Positions 7,627 to 15,456 of a stretch of DNA of 16,648 bases are shown here, in pieces; position 1 is the stretch's first letter, and every line of letters begins with the position of its first letter. The DNA is from an uncultured Fretibacterium sp. (GTDB taxonomy: Bacteria > Synergistota > Synergistia > Synergistales > Aminobacteriaceae). Made by a program: the position numbers and the translations under genes. The stretch lies in assembly GCA_937915835.1 (NCBI GenBank), contig CALGHA010000044.1, forward strand, positions 1-16,648. Reading direction: 5' to 3'. Under the pieces are notes generated by a model that was given only the letters and a program-made list of their open reading frames with translations, was not told where the DNA came from and did not search any database.

Positions 7627-8714
7627 AGAAGGCATTAATCACAGGAGTAACAGGTCAGGACGGAGCATATTTGACTTCGTTTTTGCTGAAGAAGGGCTAT
7701 GAAGTTCACGGGCTTAAACGTCGAAGCTCACTGTTCAACACGGCACGAATTGACGAGTTTTATCAAGACTTGCACGAGGAAGGACATAAATTTTTTCTGC
7801 ATTACGGGGATTTAACGGACTCTTCGAATTTAATTCACATGGTCCAAATGATACAACCCGACGAGATTTATAATTTGGCGGCACAAAGTCATGTAAGCGT
7901 TTCATTCGAGACACCTGAATACACGGCTGATTCTGACGGATTAGGAACATTGAGACTTCTTGAAGCGATAAGAATTTTGGGGCTTGAGAAGCATACGAAA
8001 TTTTATCAGGCATCGACGAGCGAATTATACGGAAAAGTTCAGGCAGTCCCGCAGAATGAGACTACACCGTTTTATCCGAGAAGCCCGTATGCTGCCGCGA
8101 AACTTTATGCTTACTGGATAACCGTGAATTATCGTGAGGCATATAAAATTTTCGCTTGCAACGGAATATTGTTCAATCATGAATCCGAACTCAGGGGCGA
8201 GACTTTCGTAACACGGAAAATTACGAGAGCGGCCGCAAGAATTGCATTAGGACTTCAGGAGAAAACTTACTTAGGAAATCTCAACGCTCAAAGAGACTGG
8301 GGACATTCAGAAGATTATGTTCGGGCAATGTGGATGATTTTACAGCAGGATGAACCTGAAGATTTCGTTATCGCAACAGGAGAAACTCACACGGTCCGGG
8401 AATTTGCAACACTCGCTTTCAAAGAGGCCGGAATAAAATTAGACTGGCAGGGTGAAGGTCTTGACGAAAAAGGGATTGACACGAAGACGGGTAAAGTTGT
8501 CGTTGAAGTTGACCCGAGATATTTTAGGCCGACCGAAGTAGATTTATTGCTTGGGGATCCGTCGAAGGCTGAAGCAAAATTAGGCTGGAAGAGAAAAATT
8601 ACGTTCCAGAAATTAATAAAACGAATGGTGAAATATGATCTCGAACTCTTTAAGAAAGATATATTAATCCGCGACGCTGGCTATACGGTTCAAAGCGCGC
8701 TTGAAGAACTCTAG
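7623..8714 (+). CDS. gmd: GDP-mannose 4,6-dehydratase
   Basis: Gmd converts GDP-D-mannose to GDP-4-keto-6-deoxymannose, precursor of GDP-D-rhamnose, GDP-L-fucose and related sugars. The 363-residue protein is an extended short-chain dehydrogenase with the NADP-binding GVTGQDGAYL (8-17) and R33-R34-S35. The catalytic set T132, E134 (STSELYG), Y156 and K160 (YAAAK) falls at the same numbers as in the E. coli enzyme. The signature FNHES is at 184-188, but the usual following proline is replaced by E189 (HESELRGETF rather than HESPxRGETF). The start overlaps wzt by 4 bases (ATGA). No Rmd, GMER/Fcl or perosamine-synthase gene is adjacent, so the final sugar cannot be told from this window. Confidence 0.95.
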   Translation: MKKALITGVTGQDGAYLTSFLLKKGYEVHGLKRRSSLFNTARIDEFYQDLHEEGHKFFLHYGDLTDSSNLIHMVQMIQPDEIYNLAAQSHVSVSFETPEYTADSDGLGTLRLLEAIRILGLEKHTKFYQASTSELYGKVQAVPQNETTPFYPRSPYAAAKLYAYWITVNYREAYKIFACNGILFNHESELRGETFVTRKITRAAARIALGLQEKTYLGNLNAQRDWGHSEDYVRAMWMILQQDEPEDFVIATGETHTVREFATLAFKEAGIKLDWQGEGLDEKGIDTKTGKVVVEVDPRYFRPTEVDLLLGDPSKAEAKLGWKRKITFQKLIKRMVKYDLELFKKDILIRDAGYTVQSALEEL

Positions 8715-8716
8715 AG

Positions 8717-8762
8717 AAAAAATTTTCCCCCTGCTCACGAACGAACGGGGGGATTTTGTTTA
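8717..8762. terminator. Bidirectional rho-independent terminator between gmd and the nuclease gene
   Basis: CCCCC at 8727-8731 pairs with GGGGGG at 8747-8752 around a 15-base loop. A run of T follows on the plus strand (ATTTTGTTT), and on the minus strand the bases after the stem read AAAATTTTTT. It lies between two convergent genes whose stops are at 8714 and 8760, so it can end transcription from both sides. Confidence 0.85.
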
Positions 8763-11606
8763 TTCGTCGTCGTCGTTATCTTGAAGAATTTCTCCTCTGA
8801 ACTCACCTTTTCGGCATAAGCTCTTAATGTGGCAATATTTGCAAGTGTCAGCTTTATACTCAGGCGCAAATTCTTTCTTCTTCAGGACTTCGACCGCACA
8901 TTTCATCGCGTATTCTCCCTCGTCAATTCGTTCTGATATTCTTTCGTTGAACTTCTTTGACGCATAATCCTTGAAGATTTCTTTGACGGCTGGTGAAAAA
9001 CTTCCGGAAATTTTCCCGTCCTCAAGCCCAAGAATGTAAACTCCTGATAAATTCTCAGCTCCGAAGAGTGCCGCATAAACTGATAATTGCAAGCCATGAT
9101 TAAATTTTTCGCGCTTGTCTAAATCCCAGAAATAATTTGCTATTTTCATTCCAGCTTCGTAATTTTCGCCAATTCCCTCTTTGTAGTCAACGATAAAAGC
9201 TAATGCCTGGCCGTAAGAGTCTGTCAAAATTTCTATTCTGTCGCATTGTCCGAGAAAAGTTACGCCGTCAAGTTTTAATTTCAAGTGGGCTTCGTCTTCA
9301 AGCAAAATTTTCTCATGAATATATCCCTGTGAATGAAGCTCATCAAGAATATTAGCCTGAATTATGCTTAACCTGTCAACGCGAAATTTTATCCCGTTAA
9401 GCCTGCGTTTTAGCCTGAAATCCTTTACGAGCTTATGAAACTTTTCGTAATTCTTATCTTCGCCGCCCGTTAATTTTTGCCATTCATCATTAGCGATTTT
9501 CACGAATTTTCTGCCATGAGTATTCATGTCCTCACGATAACGCCGCCAGACACATTCCCAGAATTTATGAAGCATATTGCCCCATTCAGCCGGTGAAGTT
9601 ATCTCTGAAGTTTCCTCGTATAAATTGGCCTGTCGTTTCTGATACCATAAGAACGGACAACTCAATAACTCGTGAATATCGCTAGCACCGACAGCATTAG
9701 CACTTTTGTGAACTTTGGGAATGTAACGAGTAATTTTTTCTCCTGCGTCAATTTTCGGGAAAGTGAAGCCGTCAGATCCAATCAAAATTTTTATGCCTTC
9801 TGAGCTAAATTTTTCACGTTTCCAGTCAGGCAAATCATCAAGAAATCTCTTCACAAACGGAGATTCTAAAACTGGACGGCCTTCATTGTCGAGTTCAGGA
9901 CGTGAGATTATCGTCAAGTTTTCGCCGGTCTGAATTAATCGCCTGAATAACGCTTCATGTTGAGCCGCTTTATCCGAAATCGTAGGCATATGCAAATTCT
10001 CACGCTCTGAGTTGCTGAGTAATGGTGAACTCGTTATGCTCTCGGACCAAGTTTTTTGTGTTACGCTCGACATTATCCAGACTGGGAATGACGCAAGAAC
10101 TGGAGGCCGTTTCGTGTAAATTCTGACGGCATTAGAGACTTGCAAAGGCGCGCGAACGTTCGTATTCCTGCACCATTCTTCGAGATATTCATAGGCTTCA
10201 TCGTCGCTGAATTTCTCGTCTTGAACTGCTCCTAAATCCGGCATTAACTCATTGAGTGAGAGAACTTTTTCACCGATTAATCTTATTGCGTCGGCCGTTA
10301 ATCTTTTTGTCTCGTCGAGTTCGGGGAAATCAGCAATTTTATCTTCCTTGTTGAGCCACAATCCCGGAGCCGTAAGAAAGTTATTGAACGCTTCCATAAT
10401 TCTTAACGGAGTTTTCTTGCCAGCGAGAGCATCACAGAACTTGCGAATTTCACGGATTGCACATAAAGCGTCAGCATAAGTTTTCGCGTCCTTGTCGTCT
10501 TCGTTACCAGATGACAAATAATTTTCCCAGTTGTCAAGTCCCGAACATCCGGCCCGGTAAGCTCTCATCACGGGGAATTTTGAGCCGGCAAAACATGGTT
10601 GAGTTAATAACATTGCGGTCTCGTAAGTCGTAAATCTCCGGAGCTTCAAATTTCGGATTGACGCTAAAATTTTTCCCGGTAAAGTCTGAGAGATATTTAT
10701 TCCGCTCATGAAGTCGAATTTTACGCCGTAACGCTCGAAAGCCTCCGCAAATTCTTCTTCACGTCCTGATGATATCATCAAGCCTATTGCGTCAAAGCCC
10801 GGAAACTTTTCATCATGTAAAATTTTTTCTTGCGACCATAAAGCTAAAGTCCTGGCGATAATTTCGGGTTCAAGTCCGTGTTCAGCAGAAGGGATTTCGT
10901 AAATTTTTCCGGCTGATTTATTATCCGAAGGCTTGAAGCTGAACTGAACATCAGCGTCATGAAAATTTTGCATGTTGACTTCCGGCTTGAGAATGATGAT
11001 TTCCATGCATCTGTCCTCGAGTGCCCGCAATAACTCTAACTGAGCATGATTGAACGACATGAAACCCGCAAAAATCAGCGTGTAATTCTTGCCCCATTCC
11101 TGATTATTGATGATTTCTCGCAACGCTTCACTATAAACCTGAGCACTGTCGAGCAAATTATAATTGTCGAGATAATTTATGTAGCGTGAGTAAACTTCAG
11201 GCAAAAGAAATTCAGAAGGATTATCGCTCTCAGGATTGTTAATCAGCTGTTCAGGTTTTACGGCCTCATTCAGTAATTCACGTATATCATCAGAAATTAT
11301 TGACCTGAACCCCGGCCTGTCAATTCCCGGCAAATTTTTAACTTTATCGCGGAACTCGTCAATTACATTCTTTAATATCACGTTGAGAATTAAAAAGTGA
11401 TCCGGAGGCGACAATACACGTTTTCTTGATGAAGTTGATACGTCATCGTAAATATCCTGCCATGTCCATAAATTATTATTGCTGGAAACTGGGAATAAAA
11501 TTTTGTCATTTCTCGATGGCACAACAAAGCGTAAATCTTTATCGTCATGAATGCTTTGAATTAATTTTGTGAGCTCAGAAACTTTTGCGTAAGAACAAAT
11601 TTTCAT
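8760..11606 (-). CDS. AddB-like PD-(D/E)XK exonuclease with Fe-S cysteine set
   Basis: The 948-residue protein resembles the AddB/RecB-type nuclease subunit of double-strand-break repair complexes. The N-terminal ~600 residues have a helicase-like layout but no Walker A motif that I can find, so that part is probably a non-ATPase scaffold. The C-terminal nuclease is intact by eye: H680 (GNMLHKFW), D789 (GQCDRIEI), D807-Y808-K809 (VDYKEG) and QLSVYAAL. Four cysteines are spaced as in AddB proteins: C650 (LLSCPFLWY), then C922, C925 and C931 (CKYCHIKSLC), likely holding a 4Fe-4S cluster that ties the nuclease domain together. The ATG follows a minus-strand GGAGGG at 11613-11618. The gene stands alone here; an AddA-type helicase partner would be expected elsewhere. 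The family call is firm, the exact subtype less so. Confidence 0.85.
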   Translation of the reverse strand: MKICSYAKVSELTKLIQSIHDDKDLRFVVPSRNDKILFPVSSNNNLWTWQDIYDDVSTSSRKRVLSPPDHFLILNVILKNVIDEFRDKVKNLPGIDRPGFRSIISDDIRELLNEAVKPEQLINNPESDNPSEFLLPEVYSRYINYLDNYNLLDSAQVYSEALREIINNQEWGKNYTLIFAGFMSFNHAQLELLRALEDRCMEIIILKPEVNMQNFHDADVQFSFKPSDNKSAGKIYEIPSAEHGLEPEIIARTLALWSQEKILHDEKFPGFDAIGLMISSGREEEFAEAFERYGVKFDFMSGINISQTLPGKILASIRNLKLRRFTTYETAMLLTQPCFAGSKFPVMRAYRAGCSGLDNWENYLSSGNEDDKDAKTYADALCAIREIRKFCDALAGKKTPLRIMEAFNNFLTAPGLWLNKEDKIADFPELDETKRLTADAIRLIGEKVLSLNELMPDLGAVQDEKFSDDEAYEYLEEWCRNTNVRAPLQVSNAVRIYTKRPPVLASFPVWIMSSVTQKTWSESITSSPLLSNSERENLHMPTISDKAAQHEALFRRLIQTGENLTIISRPELDNEGRPVLESPFVKRFLDDLPDWKREKFSSEGIKILIGSDGFTFPKIDAGEKITRYIPKVHKSANAVGASDIHELLSCPFLWYQKRQANLYEETSEITSPAEWGNMLHKFWECVWRRYREDMNTHGRKFVKIANDEWQKLTGGEDKNYEKFHKLVKDFRLKRRLNGIKFRVDRLSIIQANILDELHSQGYIHEKILLEDEAHLKLKLDGVTFLGQCDRIEILTDSYGQALAFIVDYKEGIGENYEAGMKIANYFWDLDKREKFNHGLQLSVYAALFGAENLSGVYILGLEDGKISGSFSPAVKEIFKDYASKKFNERISERIDEGEYAMKCAVEVLKKKEFAPEYKADTCKYCHIKSLCRKGEFRGEILQDNDDDE

Positions 11607-11640
11607 GCTTTACCCTCCATTTCAAGAGAGAATTATACGG

Positions 11641-11676
11641 CAAAAAAATAACTCCCCCCGAATTTCTCAGAGGGAG
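11641..11676 (-). terminator. Rho-independent terminator after the FAD oxidoreductase gene
   Basis: On the minus strand CTCCCTC (11678-11672 region) pairs with GGGGGAG (11652-11658 region) around a short A-rich loop, followed by TTATTTTTTTG (11651-11641). It sits 10 bases past the oxidoreductase stop codon and ends the permease-oxidoreductase transcript before the nuclease gene. Confidence 0.8.
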
Positions 11677-11686
11677 CAGGTAAATT

Positions 11687-12949
11687 CTAAATCAATGCGT
11701 TCTGTTTGACGAGTTCAGCTCTTACGGCTTCAACATCAACTTTCCCTGTATCGCCTTGTAACGCCGCCGAAACTCCTGCCGCATGTCCTGTAGCTAAACA
11801 TGTTCCCATTACTCGCGAAGCCGCCATTGCTTGGGAATCTGCACAGATTAATCTTCCTGAGCCGTAAAGATTATCAATGTCGACGCTCCTTAAGCAGTCC
11901 AACGGGATATCATAATAGCTCGCTCCTGGAACATCGAGATAAACTGCCGCTTCGTTGAGGCTTGAATGAATTTCAGGCTTCCAACCGCCGCGTGCAACTC
12001 CTGATTGATATTTTCGGCGATTTAACACGTCATCAGCCGTAAGCATGTATCTTCCTGCAAGTCGTCGTGTCTCACGAAATCCGATTGACGGGCCTATCAT
12101 CGTTAATTCAGCGTTTTCCATTCCCGGCATAAAACGCTTGAAGGCTTCGAGGTAATGCAGAGCTTGACCGCGCGTGAATTTTTCCATTTGGGTAAGTTCT
12201 TCAGCTGTTAAACCGGTCGGAATTACGCTCGGAAGCAAAACGATAACTTCTTGGGAACCTGTCATCTTGAGAATAAAGCCGCGTTCTCGTGTCAAATTGG
12301 GAATTCCGCTCTCTTTTCCCTTCTTAACGGCTCGTTCAACGGCTGAAGGTGTCATGTCCTGATTTATATCAACTCCGCAAAGTCTAAACGGGAGCGTCGC
12401 TGTCATAACTTGTCCGTTCTCGTCGCCCCATAAAGTTTTAGCTCCGGCCAAGTGTGCAAGATTGGCATCACCTGTTGCGTCAACAAAAACTTTCGCGTGA
12501 ACCGTAAATCTGCTTTCGTCGTCTTGACATGTCACGGACTTGATTAAATTTCCCGAACGTTCAGCATCAATAATATTCGCGTGAAGAAAATATAACACGT
12601 TATATTTTTCGAGTAAATTATCCAGAGCAACTTTCATATACTCCGGCTTAAACTGGATATTTTTATTCCCGGCCGCTGATATTATCGTCTCGGTTGAGTT
12701 CGGCGAAAGTTTATGAAGCTCATCAAGCACCAAATCGCAAACTCCAGCTACACATTTCACGGGATTATCACCGCAAGTATAAACCGCACATAAGGCCCCA
12801 ACTCCAGCATGAGCACCTTCACCGCCGAGATAAGCATTGCGCTCAATTAACATTACGTTTGCTCCGGCTTGAGAAGCTCCGATTGCCGCCGAAACTCCCG
12901 AAGTTCCTCCGCCAGCGATTAACACGTCAACAAAATATTCACTTTGCAT
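11687..12949 (-). CDS. FAD-dependent oxidoreductase (FAD_oxidored-type flavoprotein)
   Basis: The protein has about 420 residues and a Rossmann FAD-binding start, VLIAGGGTSGVSAAIGASQAG, followed by the ribose-binding acidic residue in MLIERNAYLGG. A second FAD motif, VFVDATGDANLAHLAG, lies near residue 170, and a C-terminal FAD block (GSGRLICADSQAMAASR...ATGHAAGVSAAL) closes the fold. This matches the FAD-dependent oxidoreductase group often annotated as FAD_oxidored; the substrate is unknown. There is no signal peptide, haem or FMN domain. I chose the ATG at 12949 because AGGTGA (12955-12960) lies 5 bases before it; a GTG at 12958 would add three residues and has no ribosome site. It directly follows the SLC13-type permease gene, so it probably acts on the imported anion or a derivative. 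Confidence 0.88.
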   Translation of the reverse strand: MQSEYFVDVLIAGGGTSGVSAAIGASQAGANVMLIERNAYLGGEGAHAGVGALCAVYTCGDNPVKCVAGVCDLVLDELHKLSPNSTETIISAAGNKNIQFKPEYMKVALDNLLEKYNVLYFLHANIIDAERSGNLIKSVTCQDDESRFTVHAKVFVDATGDANLAHLAGAKTLWGDENGQVMTATLPFRLCGVDINQDMTPSAVERAVKKGKESGIPNLTRERGFILKMTGSQEVIVLLPSVIPTGLTAEELTQMEKFTRGQALHYLEAFKRFMPGMENAELTMIGPSIGFRETRRLAGRYMLTADDVLNRRKYQSGVARGGWKPEIHSSLNEAAVYLDVPGASYYDIPLDCLRSVDIDNLYGSGRLICADSQAMAASRVMGTCLATGHAAGVSAALQGDTGKVDVEAVRAELVKQNALI

Positions 12950-12958
12950 TAAGCTCAC

Positions 12959-14407
12959 CTAGCCTATAATCATTGCTCCCAAAGGATAGCCTATATACGT
13001 TAACACTAAAATTGCCATAACCGCAAAAACTCCGCCCCAAATAAACATGTCTTTTGCGCTCGTCCAACCTGAGCCTATCGCGACCGTGTTAATCGTTGAT
13101 TGTCCTGCTGGTGTCATGTTGCAGACTGCCGCCGCGAAACCTACCATTGCGAGAACTGAACCGACACTGACGCTTCCTGCCGGCATTGACGTTAACACCG
13201 AGAGGGCTACAGCACTTACAACGGTTGTTGTTACGATATTTGACGAAAAATTAGTCTCAAGAATTGCCCATGTCATGAAGAATAATATCATCGATGAAAG
13301 CGGCATATTCGCAGTTAAAGGCTGTAAAGTTGACGTGAGCCATTCGGAAATCCCGACATCTTTATTCGTCAAGCATGATCCGAGCCACGTGGCCGCTCCA
13401 GTCATTAAGATTGAGCCCCATAAAATCCCCTTTGATGTTACCTCTTTGAAGTTCATAATGCGTTCGCCCTTGTCCTTGAGAATGAATAAGATTATGCATC
13501 CCAGTAACGGCGGCATTGCTGTAGTGTAGCTGTTAATCGTCTTGTATAAATCCGGCGCAACACTCCTAAATAAGCTCGGTCCAACCCATAAAAGCACGAC
13601 AAGAAGCATTGTGCCCAAAATAATTTTCTCGCGTCTGTCAGCTGGAGGAACCGTTCCCCTGAGAGCCATAGCTTTTGCCGGGTCAATATCGTTAATGTCA
13701 TCAGGACGATAAAATAATCTGAACACGAGGATTAACAGAATGATTAACAATATTCCTATGGGAATTCCGAAGGCCATAAATTGGAACTGGTTAATGTCTC
13801 GTCCGGTTGCCGCCGCATAATAGCCAATAGCCATTGTAGGCCAGACATGCCCGATTGCCGTCATTCCCGATGAAAGACTTATGCAGATTGCCGTCCCCAT
13901 CATAATCATATTGCCGGTTTTCCCGCCCTTGCGAACTTCCAGAACCGAGAAAATATCTTCCAAGAATGGCATGAAAGCTACGAACAAGACCGAAGGTGAG
14001 ATAAATAATCCCATGAACGTAACTGAAGCAAAAAGAAAGCACACGAAATGCCAGGCTCCGCGTCGAGCTATTGCGTTCGTGATGAATGCTACTGTACAGC
14101 GTCGGACAAAATTAGTCTTCGATAACGGGTAAACGAGCGCGAATGTGAAGAGTAAGAATGCAACCGTCGAGTTTCCAAATGCTCCGGCAAAAGTTTTCCC
14201 AAACCCGAATACAGGAAGAAATCCCAACGCTAAAAGTGTAATCATGCTCGGCCAATCAATAGAAATTGTAATCCACATTAAAAGCGATCCGAAGAATACA
14301 CCGAGAACTCCCCAAGCCTGAGAGCTTAAGCCATAAGCAGGGGGCATGAAACGTGAACCGATAATTAAAGCAAGAGACAATACGAGGAAAATATTATCTT
14401 TCTTCAT
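12959..14407 (-). CDS. SLC13/DASS-type anion:sodium symporter family permease
   Basis: The 482-residue inner-membrane protein has about 11-13 hydrophobic segments spread over its whole length. The fold and length fit the divalent anion:Na+ symporter (SLC13/CitT) group, which imports di- and tricarboxylates or sulfate. The usual Ser-Asn-Thr hairpin signature is altered: the first site reads FISPSVLF (about 135-142) and the second NFSSNIVTT (about 388-396). A conserved-looking NMTPAGQST lies near the C-terminus. These changes mean the substrate should not be assumed to be a classic dicarboxylate. AAGGAG (minus strand, 14418-14423) precedes the ATG with 10 bases between. It is the first gene of a two-gene operon with the flavoprotein and is divergent from the LysR gene. 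Confidence 0.85.
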   Translation of the reverse strand: MKKDNIFLVLSLALIIGSRFMPPAYGLSSQAWGVLGVFFGSLLMWITISIDWPSMITLLALGFLPVFGFGKTFAGAFGNSTVAFLLFTFALVYPLSKTNFVRRCTVAFITNAIARRGAWHFVCFLFASVTFMGLFISPSVLFVAFMPFLEDIFSVLEVRKGGKTGNMIMMGTAICISLSSGMTAIGHVWPTMAIGYYAAATGRDINQFQFMAFGIPIGILLIILLILVFRLFYRPDDINDIDPAKAMALRGTVPPADRREKIILGTMLLVVLLWVGPSLFRSVAPDLYKTINSYTTAMPPLLGCIILFILKDKGERIMNFKEVTSKGILWGSILMTGAATWLGSCLTNKDVGISEWLTSTLQPLTANMPLSSMILFFMTWAILETNFSSNIVTTTVVSAVALSVLTSMPAGSVSVGSVLAMVGFAAAVCNMTPAGQSTINTVAIGSGWTSAKDMFIWGGVFAVMAILVLTYIGYPLGAMIIG

Positions 14408-14544
14408 GATAAATTTGCTCCTTAATAATTTAGAAATAGAAATAAAACTTTGGGATAAGATTATTTTATAATTAACACTAACGAAAGAAAAATACTAGTT
14501 TTTTATGGCAGGCTCAAAAATTTTTATGTCAGGAGAATTTATTC
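14408..14544. promoter_or_regulatory. Divergent control region between the permease operon and the lysR gene
   Basis: This 137-base AT-rich spacer separates the two divergent genes, the normal position for a LysR-type operator. A perfect TATAAT lies at 14467-14472 on the plus strand within a 13-base inverted repeat, ATTATTTTATAAT (14460-14472), but no convincing -35 is spaced correctly. The lysR ribosome site is AGGAGA at 14531-14536. The operator itself is inferred from gene layout, not from a recognised motif. Confidence 0.4.
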
Positions 14545-15456
14545 ATGCAATTATCAAGCCTCAAATATTTTCTCGAAATCTCCCAAACTAAGAATATCAC
14601 TCTCGCGGCTAAAAATCTTCATCTTTCACAACCTTCACTCTCATTCGCTGTAAAAACTCTTGAGGACGAATTAGGCGTTTCATTGTTAATCCGTCATGCT
14701 CACTCAGTCTCACTTACTGACGCAGGCGAAAAATTTGCGGCTTACGCTGAGGAAATTATTAACTCGGTCGAAAATTTAGCGGACATGATGAAAGCTCACG
14801 CGAAATTGTCAGCTGGAAATCTTAAGCTGGGTATGCTTTGGATTGGAGGGTATATGAACTTATTCGCGCTGTTAAACGAGTTCAAAGCAAAATATCCGGC
14901 TGTCTCATATGAACTTGCTTTTGACGGAAGCGACGTTTTAATTCATAAATTATTGAGCCGGCGTTTACACGGAGTTTTCATGATAAGTTCTCCGGCATTT
15001 CTCGAAGCTCAAAACGAACTTTACAGCGTCAAACTCAGCACGGAAGAGTACATGCTCATAGTTCCGAAAAATAACGCCCTCGCAAAAAATGAAAGTCTCA
15101 GCATGAAGGATTTATCACACGAGACTATCATAATGCCGTCCGCTAAAACTCTTTTACATCGTCAATTGTCGCTGATGTTCGATGAGTTAGGAATTTCGCC
15201 GAAAGTTTTATGCTCAACAAGTCAGCCTGATATTGTCGGCCAATTAACGAGTGAGGGGCTTGCTCTGGGATTTGCTTCATCAACTGTAGCGAAAAAAATT
15301 TGTCCTGATAACTGCCGAGTAATTCCGTTCTGTGATGACGAAAAAATTCAACGGGTAATCTATTACGTAACGCTCAAAGAATTGCTGGATTACCCATTGA
15401 CAAAGGCATTTGCTGAGTTTATCGAATGTAAAGGAAATCTGAAAGCTCAGAAGTGA
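14545..15456 (+). CDS. LysR family transcriptional regulator
   Basis: The 303-residue protein has the standard LysR length. An N-terminal winged helix-turn-helix covers about residues 1-60 (LKYFLEISQTKNITLAAKNLHLSQPSLS... and the LTDAGEKF wing end). A two-lobed effector-binding domain follows from about residue 90 (NLKLGMLWIGG...). LysR regulators commonly control the divergently transcribed neighbour, here the SLC13-type permease and FAD oxidoreductase, in response to a small molecule related to that pathway. AGGAGA ends 8 bases before the ATG. The 3' end overlaps the facing sulfotransferase-like gene by 38 bases, and no terminator is visible between them. The ligand is unknown. Confidence 0.94.
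   Translation: MQLSSLKYFLEISQTKNITLAAKNLHLSQPSLSFAVKTLEDELGVSLLIRHAHSVSLTDAGEKFAAYAEEIINSVENLADMMKAHAKLSAGNLKLGMLWIGGYMNLFALLNEFKAKYPAVSYELAFDGSDVLIHKLLSRRLHGVFMISSPAFLEAQNELYSVKLSTEEYMLIVPKNNALAKNESLSMKDLSHETIIMPSAKTLLHRQLSLMFDELGISPKVLCSTSQPDIVGQLTSEGLALGFASSTVAKKICPDNCRVIPFCDDEKIQRVIYYVTLKELLDYPLTKAFAEFIECKGNLKAQK

Noticed and set aside
13047..13529. A 160-codon plus-strand open frame inside the SLC13-type permease gene
   Set aside because: It is antisense to a clear membrane protein, has no ribosome site, and its composition is the reverse-strand image of hydrophobic codons.
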